A stretch of DNA of 64,000 bases. It comes from Apostichopus japonicus. Its lineage: Eukaryota > Echinodermata > Holothuroidea > Aspidochirotida > Stichopodidae. Within the stretch, counting starts at the first letter, position 1, and each line of letters starts with the position of its first letter. Under the pieces are notes generated by a model that had not been told where the DNA came from, did not search any database, and was given only the letters and a program-made list of their open reading frames with translations. Both the position numbers and the translations under genes were made by a program. Shown here in pieces: positions 53,601 through 64,000 of the stretch. Location: NCBI RefSeq assembly GCF_037975245.1, contig NC_092572.1:13396269-13460268 (forward strand), given 5' to 3'.

Positions 53601-54499
53601 GGTACAATTTCTTCTTTAGTCGGTTATTAAAAACATTCTTAAGTAATTACTATGTGATTTCAAATTGTAACAAAATTAAATCGCACATGCAAGTATATAG
53701 AAGTGAGCAAGCTGCGTAACATTTACGAGAACACTCTATGAACATGATTTCTTCATCAACAATTCGTTTTGTCTGTCCTTGACTGAATTATTGTTCATAG
53801 GCCTACACGGATTATTTTCTTGTCGCAGGTGGGACACCATTTATCCAGAGAACATTAGGCGACATTAAATCTGCATTTGATGAAAGCCCTCCTCTGTCGC
53901 AACCAAACCGTTGTCCAAATGAAATGTAAGCATTATACACATTAAATATAGCACAATTTAACATCGTATTATAACATTTTTGCTAATTTCAATGTAATCT
54001 GTACTACTATACTAATTTCCAGTTAAATTGTGCCTATTCTGAAGGGTAATCATACCATTTTAACCCCTGATATGTTCACTTAGATAATCATAGTCTTTAT
54101 TATTCTGTAACGTAAGATATATATTTTGCAGATGTCAACTGTTTGTTGTCTTCTGACGAAACTTTGATGTTTTTCTGACTGTCTTGGGTTTTTTCACATC
54201 CGAAGTAATTATGTTGCATCATGACTAAACTTTGACACAGCACTGGTTGTCAATTTCTTTTCTTTATCCTCGTGTTTGTCTGTTTATTTTTTTTTGTCTC
54301 TTTTTAAATTAAATGCACAGTATTTCACCATTGTCTTCCTCACTCCAATAATAGCTACCTGTTAATGAAACGTTGTTTTTGCCTTCAACCCGAAACGAGA
54401 ATCAAGTTGGCGAAGCTCAAAAAAGGGTTAAAACGATTTATTGATGGTGAAAGTGTCGTAAGTAAAGATTTCGATTGTTTCGATAATAAAATAATTTAG
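46535..54499 (+). CDS. Gene P2: Ig-like transmembrane receptor with tyrosine-kinase-like pseudokinase domain (multi-exon)
   Basis: Exons are: signal peptide 46535-46586, Ig-like 46695-47027, Ig-like 47215-47508, transmembrane 48241-48372, juxtamembrane 49580-49659, then kinase-like exons 50161-50310, 51408-51518, 51683-51882, 52593-52712, 53212-53323, 53829-53925 and 54355-54457 or 54499. All phases agree except one gap. The transmembrane exon ends in phase 1 and the juxtamembrane exon starts in phase 2, so a micro-exon like that of P1 must lie in 48373-49579. The kinase-like exons match P1 in phase and, with one 3-nt exception, in length. The same catalytic residues are lost (Thr for VAIK Lys, HPG for HRD, Lys for Asn, DFN for DFG). 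P1 and P2 are paralogues in the intracellular half only, and their ectodomains are unrelated. Confidence 0.83.
46695..47027 (+). CDS. P2 first Ig-like exon
   Basis: The acceptor AACAAACAG ends at 46694 and the donor ATAG/gtaggt follows 47027. The exon has 333 bp and phase 1-1. It contains two closely spaced Cys pairs ([17 protein letters not shown]), a core Trp (DVIWRRHD) and [13 protein letters not shown], the strand-F Cys of an Ig fold. NTS, NVS, NET and NGT are possible N-glycosylation sites. Confidence 0.78.
47215..47508 (+). CDS. P2 second Ig-like exon
   Basis: The acceptor CAATTTAG ends at 47214 and the donor CTAG/gtaggt follows 47508. The exon has 294 bp and phase 1-1. It encodes [30 protein letters not shown] (Cys and Trp of a C2-type Ig fold) and [11 protein letters not shown] with the second Cys. 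Confidence 0.78.
48241..48372 (+). CDS. P2 transmembrane exon
   Basis: The acceptor GAACCTAG ends at 48240 and the donor CAAA/gtaagc follows 48372. The exon has 132 bp and phase 1-1. It encodes [10 protein letters not shown], then [27 protein letters not shown] and the stop-transfer RRSQQ. Confidence 0.85.
48373..49579. other. P2 intron that must hide a micro-exon
   Basis: A phase 1 to phase 2 exon is required here. I could not choose one reliably. An open frame of 163 codons (48872-49363) has no recognised motif and is not flanked by splice sites of the right phase. Confidence 0.5.
49580..49659 (+). CDS. P2 juxtamembrane exon
   Basis: The acceptor TTTCATAG ends at 49579 and the donor CAAG/gtttcc follows 49659. 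The exon has 80 bp, phase 2 to 1. It encodes [20 protein letters not shown] and SPDELQ. The position of the single Tyr and the PLPxxPxSE motif parallel P1 exon 25701-25774. Confidence 0.75.
50161..50310 (+). CDS. P2 pseudokinase exon 1 (N-lobe)
   Basis: The acceptor CATTTATAG ends at 50160 and the donor CCAG/gttatt follows 50310. The exon has 150 bp, phase 1-1. [27 protein letters not shown] and FIANTLP align throughout with P1. The VAIK Lys position is Thr (IANT). Confidence 0.84.
50533..50611. repeat. TA microsatellite with AGCTATATAGCT core
   Basis: An imperfect TA run in a P2 intron, with two GCTATATAGC words in its left half. Confidence 0.9.
51408..51518 (+). CDS. P2 pseudokinase exon 2 (helix C to beta-4)
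   Basis: The acceptor ATATTACAG ends at 51407 and the donor AAAA/gtaccg follows 51518. The exon has 111 bp, phase 1-1. It encodes [20 protein letters not shown] and IVGCDTNK. Confidence 0.85.
51683..51882 (+). CDS. P2 pseudokinase exon 3 (hinge, helix D/E)
   Basis: The acceptor TTCTTGACAG ends at 51682 and the donor GAC/gtaagt follows 51882. The exon has 200 bp, phase 1 to 0, one codon shorter than in P1. It encodes [18 protein letters not shown], the insert [13 protein letters not shown] and [17 protein letters not shown]. Confidence 0.87.
52593..52712 (+). CDS. P2 pseudokinase exon 4 (catalytic loop remnant and DFN)
   Basis: The acceptor ATTTCTCAG ends at 52592 and the donor TTTGAG/gtacgt follows 52712. 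The exon has 120 bp, phase 0-0. It encodes [20 protein letters not shown] and LYDFNACS, with the same HPG, Lys and DFN changes as P1. Confidence 0.88.
53212..53323 (+). CDS. P2 pseudokinase exon 5 (APE, helix F)
   Basis: The acceptor AATTTGCAG ends at 53211 and the donor AACG/gtaaaa follows 53323. The exon has 112 bp, phase 0 to 1. It encodes [20 protein letters not shown] and [17 protein letters not shown]. The donor is GT where P1 has GC. Confidence 0.87.
53829..53925 (+). CDS. P2 pseudokinase exon 6 (C-lobe)
   Basis: The acceptor TGTCGCAG ends at 53828 and the donor AT/gtaagc follows 53925. The exon has 97 bp, phase 1 to 2. It encodes [20 protein letters not shown] and [12 protein letters not shown]. 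Confidence 0.86.
54355..54499 (+). CDS. P2 pseudokinase exon 7 (end of C-lobe)
   Basis: The acceptor CAATAATAG ends at 54354. It encodes [20 protein letters not shown] and [14 protein letters not shown]. Without further splicing the frame ends [13 protein letters not shown] at TAG 54497-54499. A strong donor GTC/gtaagt after 54457 would give 103 bp, as in P1, so a further exon is likely. One weak candidate is 55214-55228 (EDAK, stop). Confidence 0.8.
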
Positions 54500-57400
54500 A
54501 GATTAACAGTCTTGATTTGATGCAATGATGAACAATATTACTCTATGCACTATATATAGGCACGATTTAGAGAAAATATACGCACTCTCTCAAGAATATC
54601 ACTAAGGAAAGTTTACTCTGCATACTTTGCATACTTTAACTCATTTTGTGGAATGTGATTAAGAGAAGCGAAGTATTAGCAGAAATGTCTTACGTTCAAA
54701 TTATTTTACTACTAAACATTTTATAAATAGTGCGAGCACGGCTCCTACGACACTTCTGTAACAAGAATGTACGTTTTAATTTTATGATTGGGTTGAAGGA
54801 TAAGTTTGAATCAATTAATTTCACTCAGTTCGCCTCATAATATTTAATAGTCGCTGAACAAAATTTCGAAAATACTAGAAAGAATGACCAAGAAGAAATT
54901 AATTCGTGTATTGCATGCTTATATCTTAGGTGTCTATTCCTAGTTGTTTTGTATTCACATTTCAAAAGACCAACCATGAAACATTGCTCTATTGCTCTTT
55001 AAAGGTTGTCTGTTTAAAGCAAAGGATTTGAGAGTTAGCGTATCAGTCATTTTATTTCTTGTAGGCTAATTGCCTCTCTGAATTTCTTTACTTTCATTTT
55101 CTTTTCTGTTTAACTTAAAGCTTAAAGCTTACAGAACCATAGTTAATTTCCAAACTGTTTACAAAGAAAAGTCTTTCACAGACTGGTAAGAATTGACTAA
55201 AGATTTCCTACAGGAAGACGCAAAATAAACTGCTTGTATGAAACAGTGAAAAATTTCTATTTTCGAAGTATTTACAGTCTATATTTACAAAGCGTTCCAA
55301 CCAACTGCTTGGTTTGTGATTTATCACGTACATTTAACTATTACAGCAAAAAATTTTAATTCAGCCAGATGGTCAAGATTTTGTTGACTATTGTTATTCA
55401 AATAAGTTGAAAGCTGCGACTTTTCTTAATCCTACTGTTCACTATTAACTCCACTGGTAACATATTCTCTTCCACAGATATACACCAAAACCTACAGTCA
55501 TTCTCTTTATCGCTAAAGTTTGCAGCTGTCGTGTTGGATCAAGTATAGTTGAGCAATAAAGCAAATCTCTAGACAGAACGTGAAAACATGCATAGCTCAA
55601 TAATTCTTACCATTTACTCATTCTGATTAAAAGAACTACAACAATTTATTTACGGCGACCTATAAATGCTGAGTTTTGTCTGTATTTAAAATGAAGTGAT
55701 GAGTAACACTGTAACATGAGTATTTTAACACAAAAGTAATGAATGAATTTGTTTTCTCAAAGTTTGCAGAATTTCGCGAAATGTGACAGCCTATTATATA
55801 TAAACACCCCTACTCATGACAACATTTCTTAAAGGGAGGCTGGGCACTCTTAAGGCCCTTCCCTAGTACACACATTTGGTAGCGGATCCTTTTGCTCTTC
55901 CAATACGACCTTTCTGGAACGCCAGTTTCTTACCTCACAAATATGGAACACATACCAGCTTTGGACATTGTTGGCGAAAAACAAAGACATTTGGATGAGA
56001 AGTGCTGATAAGAAAAACTAGACGGTATACTGTACACCAAGATTGCTTCAATTGTCTTTGTTATGTATTTTTATATCTTACTAGAGTAAGTTAATTTTCA
56101 ATATCAACTTGAGTTCTTACTTTTAAGTATAACGTTCGAATAGGTTATCTTTGAAGTTTTGTATTGATTTATGCACTATTAACATGATACGCTTGTTATC
56201 ACACATAATATTTTAAGGGTTTGTGCAAATTTGTTATCTTGACATGCGCATAATGGTCAAACTGCCGTTTTTGGTTCTTTTACTTTGACCCTATGACGTC
56301 ATAGGTCACGGAGGCAATACTTCCCAAGCCTTTACAGTCAGACTAATTTCTTATATGATTCATCTCTAGTACACTTAAAGTCAATATTCTGCACACACAC
56401 AAAATCTGGAAATACATTTGGTTGGTTATGCTAACTAGGGCAACCGTATCCGTACTTTAAGGGAAACCGTACTGCAGTGCATCTCACACACTAATTCGAT
56501 TTTGCATCGACGTATGTACGTACGTGCTAAGTGTATATATAGTGTACACTAAATTATACTAGCATTCTGTAATAAGACCTTACGACGAGTTTGTCAAACG
56601 AATGCGGATACTATTGGGTTAAACAGTAGTTCCAATCACTGGAAGTATTAAAGAGTGTCACTGCGAGATACGGTTTTTAACGTTATGAACCATCATAAGC
56701 CAACCTAGCATTAGTGCGCTCTTAGTATTTTCCTTGCAATCGTTGAGATAACCTTCGGTTGTTTTGTTTCACATTTGAGTGGACTTAAAAGAATACAACA
56801 TAACATGCATGTAATTAACTTATAGTTTGGTCTAAACATCCTATTCTTTACAATGCAAAACACAGTCAACGATTGAGATATTGTCTAGAGCAGGTTACAT
56901 ATAGCCGTTGTTAATGTGTTCAATGGAAGTTATTTGACTATATAACAACGTGCTGTATATAAGCAGGCATGCCACTGCCTGTTTTATCACTATTTTATGT
57001 CAACCTATATAAATATTTCAATGGTTGCACTTAGTCTCTAAGTATGTATTGTTGGATATTGAAGTACACATTAGTTTCGGTTTTATAGCTTGTTATCGCG
57101 ATCTTAAGGTATATTGCAAAGGTCGGTATTTCCAGTACCTCCCTCTATGATATGAACACTAAGGCTAAATTTAGCTTTGATGACGGAGAATCACGAGTAT
57201 ATTCGTAATTGTGTATTTGACAAATATGTACTTTGTTTTTTTACATACGACCCGTATAAACCAACGTTTTATATAGAATCAGAATTGGGTGGGTTAATAT
57301 GTGTCAGTGTATTCTAAGACAGGATTTGGTACCAAATCATTGTAATGAAATGAAATATATCAAGATGAGTTATATAAAAAAATACATTCCAACACTGTAT

Positions 57401-60400
57401 ATGGATATTTCATATCAATGAATTATACTAAATGTTGAGGTTAAATATGATATGTATATCGTATCCACCCAGGGTCATAGCCTCATGGCTAATGCTAGCC
57501 TAAAGATTATACGCATATCCTGAATATGATAATAAAATACACTAATGACTAGTACTTTCGTTGCCGTCAAGTAGTTCCTTTGTTTAAAAACTAATACATT
57601 TGACGATATTTCGTGCTCTTGAATAGGTCCTTGATGTCTAACTTCCTTGTTGTGATTTCAATTTGGAAAATATCATCAAAAGATAGACCAGGTTTAAAAC
57701 TAATATTATTTCCAACGCACATTCTAGCCTAGGTGCCAATATTCCATATTTTTCTTTCTTTCTTTCTTCTTTTCGATCTTTTTTTTTGGGGGGGGGGCAA
57801 CAATGAAACCAAACTATCATTCAGTTCCAAAAATCTACTTCAGAGTCTCACAACCCCACCCTACCCTCACGGTTGTATTGTACGTGAGTTTCATTGTAAA
57901 AATACAAACAAAATAGCAGGATTGAGCCTGTATTTCTTTGGTACATTCTTAACCCTCTTTAGTGTGCTGAATTGTATTGACTTGTACAGCAAGACATGGA
58001 CAACGCTAAAACAACATGTAACACTAATTATATGTACTGCAGTACTAGAACCAATCATAAATACAGGGATTACATCGTATTTGGTATATCTTCAGTAGCT
58101 TTATATCAGGGAGCTGATGTAATGTTGTTGCGTAATGGTATGTATGTTAGCTCTTGTAAGAGCAACTTCGATGTTTCACCATTCGGCACCCGATTAGTAG
58201 ATACATTTCTAACTTTCGAAGATTCATTTACTTTAGTTGACAAGTATAGCACATGTTAATTAAATCCCATTATAGCTACTGTTTAGTGAAACGTTTTATT
58301 CTTGATGTTAGCATTCTTCACATTCCAGTTATGTGTTAATCCCATAACTATTCTCAGTTTCTTACTTCTAGTGTAGAAGATAAAATGTCCTTTTAATATG
58401 TTATTGATGTTGATAGACTTTCAGTGCAAATGCGCCTATTGTGGTGAACGTTTCTTTACTACTTTCTCCTTAAATATCAAACATGTATATGAGTCACATT
58501 TACGTCATCGACGCTAATTGGTTAAGCCGTATTCCGTTGAACATGTTCAAGATGTTATTTTGCAACTAATTACCAATACTACATGTTTATAATGGAATTG
58601 TATTTAGATGACGAGCCCTGGGGGTGAGGGTGTTACATATCGGAATGGGAAATATTAGGCTGAGAAAATGCGACAGCTTCAATACGGGGCTTTGATGATA
58701 CATTTCGCTTTAAGTTTAATTCCTATTAGTCAGTTATCAGTGTATTTCTGTGTTTAAAATAATTTCCAGAGAACAAAAAATTAGATAAAAGCTCTAAAGC
58801 TGAAGTACAGTATTCCCACTAGCGTTTGAAATACATTCCAGAGAACGAAAATACCTCTTTCTGAGTTATATGTGTGTAGTACTTTAAAGTTACTACAATA
58901 GATACATAATTAAGGAATGTTAAGTTAGGTAACAATTGAAGGTGTTATAATTAATGAATTATAAATAACTAGTGACATCAGATTAAAAACATGTTACCGC
59001 ACATAAGTGATTCTTTTTACACAGCAATGAAGAAGTGTGGGCGGAGATATTTTTACTTAAATAAGTTCTTCAGGTTTATTTTCAAAAGTAGGTCAAACCA
59101 ACAAATATGAAGGTCAGAACACCAGTTCGGCTCGGGGAAATTTCCCAAATGAATTGTGTGCGCTATTGAAAGTTCACAGTTACTTCTTTTTCAAAATTCT
59201 TCTCTAATTTTGTCCTTTCAAATCAACATGTGACTTGTTCCTACACTTTCGGTTTTATAATTTCAACGTCTTACGATTTCAACGATTTTTACTACGAATA
59301 AGTAGGAACTCATTGCTACACGTCTTCGGAAATATCGTGAATTACCTCTCGTAATATCTGTTTTTCTTTTTGATAGGTCACGGATAATACAAAAAATAAG
59401 GCCCAGTCTTTTTGTATAGCTAATATTTTGACTTTGCGTTTCATTCTATCAACAATTACCTATAGCGTTCAATTATTTAGCTCGTTCAAAAAAAAAAAAA
59501 CATTTAGCGTTATGTACCTTAGTAAAATAAGTACCAAAAACAGTTGATATGCGTGTTCATATGCGCATGCGCGTGCATGTATTTATGGTACCCTACCTTG
59601 CTTACATGATGTTTCGATGGGGTAGATTTGGCACTTCTCATACGAAATGAGTACAAGGGGTACGAAAGTACCAAACAAACAAACTGAATTTATCAATGCA
59701 ACTTGCATATTCTTTTAAAAAAGTTCTTGCCAGATAACATTTTTCGTACCATTGCTAACATGGAATGCCCTGACTTGCAATTGTAGAATACAAGAACATC
59801 AAGTGTACTAGGTTAACAACTAATTAGCTCTCAAATTATAGTTTAGCGTAGACCTGTTCAACTTTTCATCATATATTATGACTGCACAGTTGTGTAAAAA
59901 AATTAAGAGTTAAGCCTCATTACATTCCATTCAATTTACTGTTACTTTCTCAGAGTTTAAGCCAATATCAAAGAAATTCTGACAATTTTATGGAACACAG
60001 GTTTCAAGTGCACATACACTGAATTGTCAGTTACTTTGAGACTCTTCTTCTGTTCATGTTCATCTTATGAACGTTTAGTTATTAGATAGTTCAGCGGCAT
60101 GTGTTATGATGTTATGAATGTGTTAAAGAGTGAAATATCGTATTTATTTTTAAATTTTGCTGTTTTTCACATACATGTTTTAGCATTGCTGATTTTGGCT
60201 ACCCTGAGAACCATATAATTGTTTTCACATTCTACCTTGTAACTGTTTGTAACACGAGTACAGACCAAATTTTATTACCAGAGCTTTAACCTTGGATGGA
60301 TCAAATTTTCTCAAAACGTGGTGGAATAACAGTATTTTTTATACGTCCATGGTTGCATTCATTATAATACCCAACAACACCATATTATACAACAACATCG

Positions 60401-63400
60401 ATGAGTGGCATATTGATTATGATTTTAGGTTACACTTGTTGTTAATATGGATCCTTGATACGCAATTTGTTTTATCATGTCAAAAGGAAATACTAATGGA
60501 CCAAGATTGTAATCAAACCACCTGTTCAAATGCAATATTAAGTCAAGGTAGACAAAGAACACAACAATACAAACAAGAACGTTGTTTCTACATACATATA
60601 TGTCAAGTCCGACCAACTCCGGGGACAAGAACCTCGGAAAAGAATAAAGGATTAATACCAATGGTAATTAAAGCAATGATGTGTAAGTGAATTTGGCATA
60701 CAACACTTTAACTAACACTTTTAGCTTATCGAGTAAAACTTTTGTCTTATTGATTTAAAGCTTAGAAAAGTTAAGAAGTGAATAATGCATTTTTCAATTT
60801 CCAAATTCTGTATTCAGGTTCTGAAAATCATACTAACAAACAATTTCAAGGATACATGCTTTGATGATATTGATCTTACTATAAAGGTTACATGTTAACC
60901 CCAAAGGAAGTAAAAATAGCTGTTTACATACATACGCAGGTGGAACAGTATAGTTCACCTGTACACAAATAAATAATTCCATAAATGATTTTAGACCAAT
61001 TGGCCTTTGTATAGTATTGTTTTCAATCGTATACTGAAAATTTTACTCAAGTACAATATGCAAGCACACTTAACTCGGTAAAATAAGAAACACTATATTT
61101 ACAACAAAGACGCAGTACTTAAAACTCTTCAAGATATTTTACAAGGACTAATTCAAAGAGAGACAACATAGACGAAGTTTAATTTTTTTGTATTTTCTAG
61201 TGATTGTAACACAGTTTTGCTAAATGAAAGACCATCGTCGCTGTATGGAAAAACCTGGCTCATTCACTTTCTGGCAGACTATCTCAAGGTTTGATGAAGC
61301 AACTGAAAGTTTTCACTGATTCCCTGATTAATCAGAGATAAAGGTCGTTGTCCCTCAGGATGGTCCTCTATCACTCTGCACAATAGTTAAGATATTCTGC
61401 AACATGAACTAGTTTTGGAGTACTTTGTCTTAAAAAAACTGATTAATATACAGAGCTGCACTTTTAAACCAGTATAATTTAACTAATTTAACTAAGGTTT
61501 TTTTCATGAGAGGAGGGCTGGGAAAGGGTGGGAGGGACCATTGCTTGTCTTCCATTACCATAAACCCTCAGGGGGAGCCAGTTTCCAGGTGCTTTAATTG
61601 GGATAAATTTCTGGCACAGTTGTACACAAAGAGTATCTAATATTATCAGCTAAGCTATACCATATGGCATCACGATCTACTACTGTGTATAATTCATTAT
61701 ATCAGTCGAGCTAAAGATAGAACGCATTAATATCATTGTTCCAAACTATCGCGTAGAAATGTTGTCAATATCAAAAGCAAATTTTGCTTCATGTAGAATA
61801 GGAACACAGCGATGACAGAAATTGACTGTTGACCGAAGAAGCGAGCAATTTGTTGGAAATTTTATCAAGAATATTTTATACAAACGTAATGTCCATGTCA
61901 AATTTAAACACCATAATCATAATTTCAGTGACCTATATAACTCAGAACATGTGTGATTGACTACATATCATATATATCAAATGTTTTTGCTTACAAAATT
62001 AACTAAACCTACAAATAATGTGCATAACATAGCGATTGATGAAATTATTATCACACACCAGTTCATTTCACCTTACAGCAAGTTATAACAGTTAGCAACA
62101 TAATTCAGTATTCAGCACGTGTTCCAAACCTTTCCTATTATTCTCCATTGATTATTGCAAAAGAGTATATTATTAATCAAGGAATCAAGTTACCATCCTT
62201 ATTGATATAAGCATTGATTAGTTAAGAGATAAAACGTTGTTGCTGGTTTTAGCAGCAAAATAATCTCAAATACAAAAATATTAAAACAGATTTCATTGAT
62301 AGCCAAAGGCATGCTTCTAGAAGTCATCGCGGTACTGTTTTTAAGCTACTCAGTGTCGCCGACACAACTTTGGGTACTCTGTACCTGAAAAAAAAGAAAC
62401 ATGGTTTTAGTTACACTAAACATGATACCAGCACATGAATACGATTTTATTGTTGAATGCACAGTACGGTATTTATTCCATGTGTTTAAATCGTTCAGCT
62501 CACGTCTGTACAATATTGTAGCCATCTGCCTCTTAAATGCATAGTCCAGTTATATCACTTGAGCAAAACTTCTTTATTTTCTTTCATTTTCCTTTTGAAA
62601 ACAGTGACGGGATGTTGCCTTATGTTATTAATGTGATGTATTGTGATATAATGGATAGGTTGAAATTGTTAAGAAAGAAAACAGAATACCTATTATCGAA
62701 TACGTAATACACGAATAAAAGTATTGTACAACCCAAAGTAAAACACTGCATGGGATGTAACGCATATCCTTGCGCTATAATCATTACGACTATAATTACG
62801 ACATTATCTTAATACCAGATTTAAACTATTATATTAACATATATTGATTTAAGTTTACAATTAAGTTAATTCTAACTGTGAGAGAAGTGTTTCATCACAT
62901 TCATTATTTTAATCATTTGTAACAAGTTGTCGACTTACATAACGACACGAATGTATCATTAGCGCCATCTACTCAATAGGAAAGGAACATTAAGCAGTAA
63001 CGTTGTCGGGGCAACTATCTATAAGTACGTGCTGTAGTAATCGAATCAATCATGTTAGATTTTGGACTGCGTAACCTATAGCAATAACGTACGCCTTATT
63101 GACCAAAATATAATTTTACCGATGAAAAATATTAGAGACTGATGCGCAATTAGTAAGAAGCATACAAAAGTGAAAAGTTTATTTCCAAGTTCCATTTGTT
63201 GGGTTGAGCGTTTCTTCTTTTCCGTCGTTTTGTTTCCTTGTTACTGAAAAGGGAAAAGACATTCATGACTATGATGAAATACAACGAAGAATGATTCACA
63301 AAACTGAATGTTTAGTTAATGACATTATGTACAGTGTTCCTTTTTAGCGGACATTACAGGTATACAACACTGATGTCACCCATTACCAGGCTAGGAGTGT

Positions 63401-63692
63401 TAAGAAATAAGAGGGCGAATGTATGATAATCATACTCATGTTCAGTGTTCCTTTAACACATACAAAACAGTGATGTGATGAAGTTACGATGGAGTGTCCA
63501 GTAACACTTTCCGTAGGTGATTTCTTGATACAATTACACCGTTCCGGCGTAGAGATTGACACCATCTGAGGTAAGGGCATCGAAATTATGATTATATTAT
63601 TAAATGATATCATTACAATATTATCAAACATAATATTGGCAAGGTACGAACCAATTATAATGCTTTAGAATGTCACCACTATTAAAACTCAC
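54500..63692. other. Intergenic, no gene recognised
   Basis: About 9 kb of AT-rich sequence. Open frames at 57733-58098 and 60292-60690 (121 and 132 codons, plus strand) show no motif and no partner exons. A pyrimidine-rich minus-strand acceptor near 62380 (GTTTCTTTTTTTTCAG) is followed by a short open frame ending near 62328. It could be a terminal exon of an unseen minus-strand gene but cannot be confirmed. Confidence 0.5.
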
Positions 63693-63757
63693 TTTTAATC
63701 TTAATTTCGACACCACAAACACAATCAACCGTATTGGGAACATCGCATTCAAGAAAC
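63693..63757 (-). CDS. Candidate exon of an unrecognised minus-strand gene
   Basis: On the minus strand the acceptor CTTGTTTTCCAG precedes 63757 and the donor AAAA/gtgagt follows 63693. The 65-bp exon (phase 2 to 1) would encode FLECDVPNTVDCVCGVEIKI, a Cys-containing segment. The strong splice sites make it more than a chance frame, but the family is unknown. Partner exons may lie beyond the right edge. Confidence 0.28.
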
Positions 63758-64000
63758 CTGGAAAACAAGAAAAAGAAGACAAAGAACATAACTTTCAAAA
63801 CGTTCAACAACTATTTTGTCATCAAAGTTCCGTAAAATAATGAACCAAACATTAATCGTTTTTACTTCTCATTATGATACGTAATGGTATATCGAGTTAC
63901 GATAGCTTACACATTTTTCTCTCTTCTGATGATTTCTATCAGATATTTCTCGAGCTGCGATAGTCGACTTCAGTGTATGTTCACGACTGCGTAGCCGATT

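Noticed and set aside
57733-58259. Overlapping 121- and 87-codon frames as a gene
   Set aside because: The frame passes through a poly-T/poly-G tract and has no domain. There is no sign of splicing.
60292-60690. 132-codon frame as a gene
   Set aside because: There is no recognised domain, and a comparable open frame exists on the opposite strand. It may be a fragment of an unrecognised repeat.

Overview
The window looks like a piece of an animal genome, most likely an echinoderm and plausibly a sea cucumber. The reasons are short exons in long AT-rich introns, HYR (hyalin repeat) modules, a NACHT (NLR-type) ATPase, tRNA-derived SINEs, many DNA transposons and frequent TAGGCC-rich stretches. 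The species assignment is inference. No prokaryotic gene structure is visible.

Three single-pass receptor genes can be assembled by hand from exons with matching splice phases. Gene P1 (+ strand, about 4.7-30.5 kb) has a long array of HYR exons, a transmembrane exon with an RRKRK stop-transfer, a 25-nt micro-exon and a receptor-tyrosine-kinase-like domain in eight exons. Gene N (- strand, about 44.1-36.3 kb) has a probable signal peptide, two short ectodomain exons, two Ig-like exons, a transmembrane exon, a 44-nt linker exon, a NACHT exon of about 549 codons and a 70-codon last exon. Gene P2 (+ strand, about 46.5-54.5 kb) has a signal peptide, two Ig-like exons, a transmembrane exon and a second kinase-like domain whose exon boundaries match P1.

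Both kinase domains look catalytically dead in the same way. The VAIK lysine is Thr, HRD has become HPG, the catalytic-loop Asn is Lys, and DFG has become DFN. APE and the C-lobe remain. The window is therefore a cluster of membrane receptors in which different ectodomains (HYR or Ig) are joined to different intracellular modules (pseudokinase or NACHT). An immune or recognition role is inference.

The HYR part of P1 is changing quickly. A unit of about 4.8 kb carrying HYR exons and a LINE relic is tandemly duplicated (about 4.1-10.4 kb and 11.8-16.6 kb). Three further HYR exons sit in a tandem repeat of about 620 bp. One HYR exon is split by a 1,552-bp hAT element with an 8-bp target duplication. 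Another is split by a 3,705-bp Harbinger element (3-bp duplication) that also holds a decayed pogo-like transposase. All complete HYR exons are phase 1-1, so skipping the broken ones would keep the frame.

The rest consists of a BEL/Pao gag relic at the left edge, a Penelope-like fragment starting in a 50-bp perfect palindrome, SINEs, a fold-back element, TA microsatellites and several minisatellites. From 54.5 kb to the right end I recognise no gene, apart from one weak candidate exon near 63.7 kb on the minus strand.
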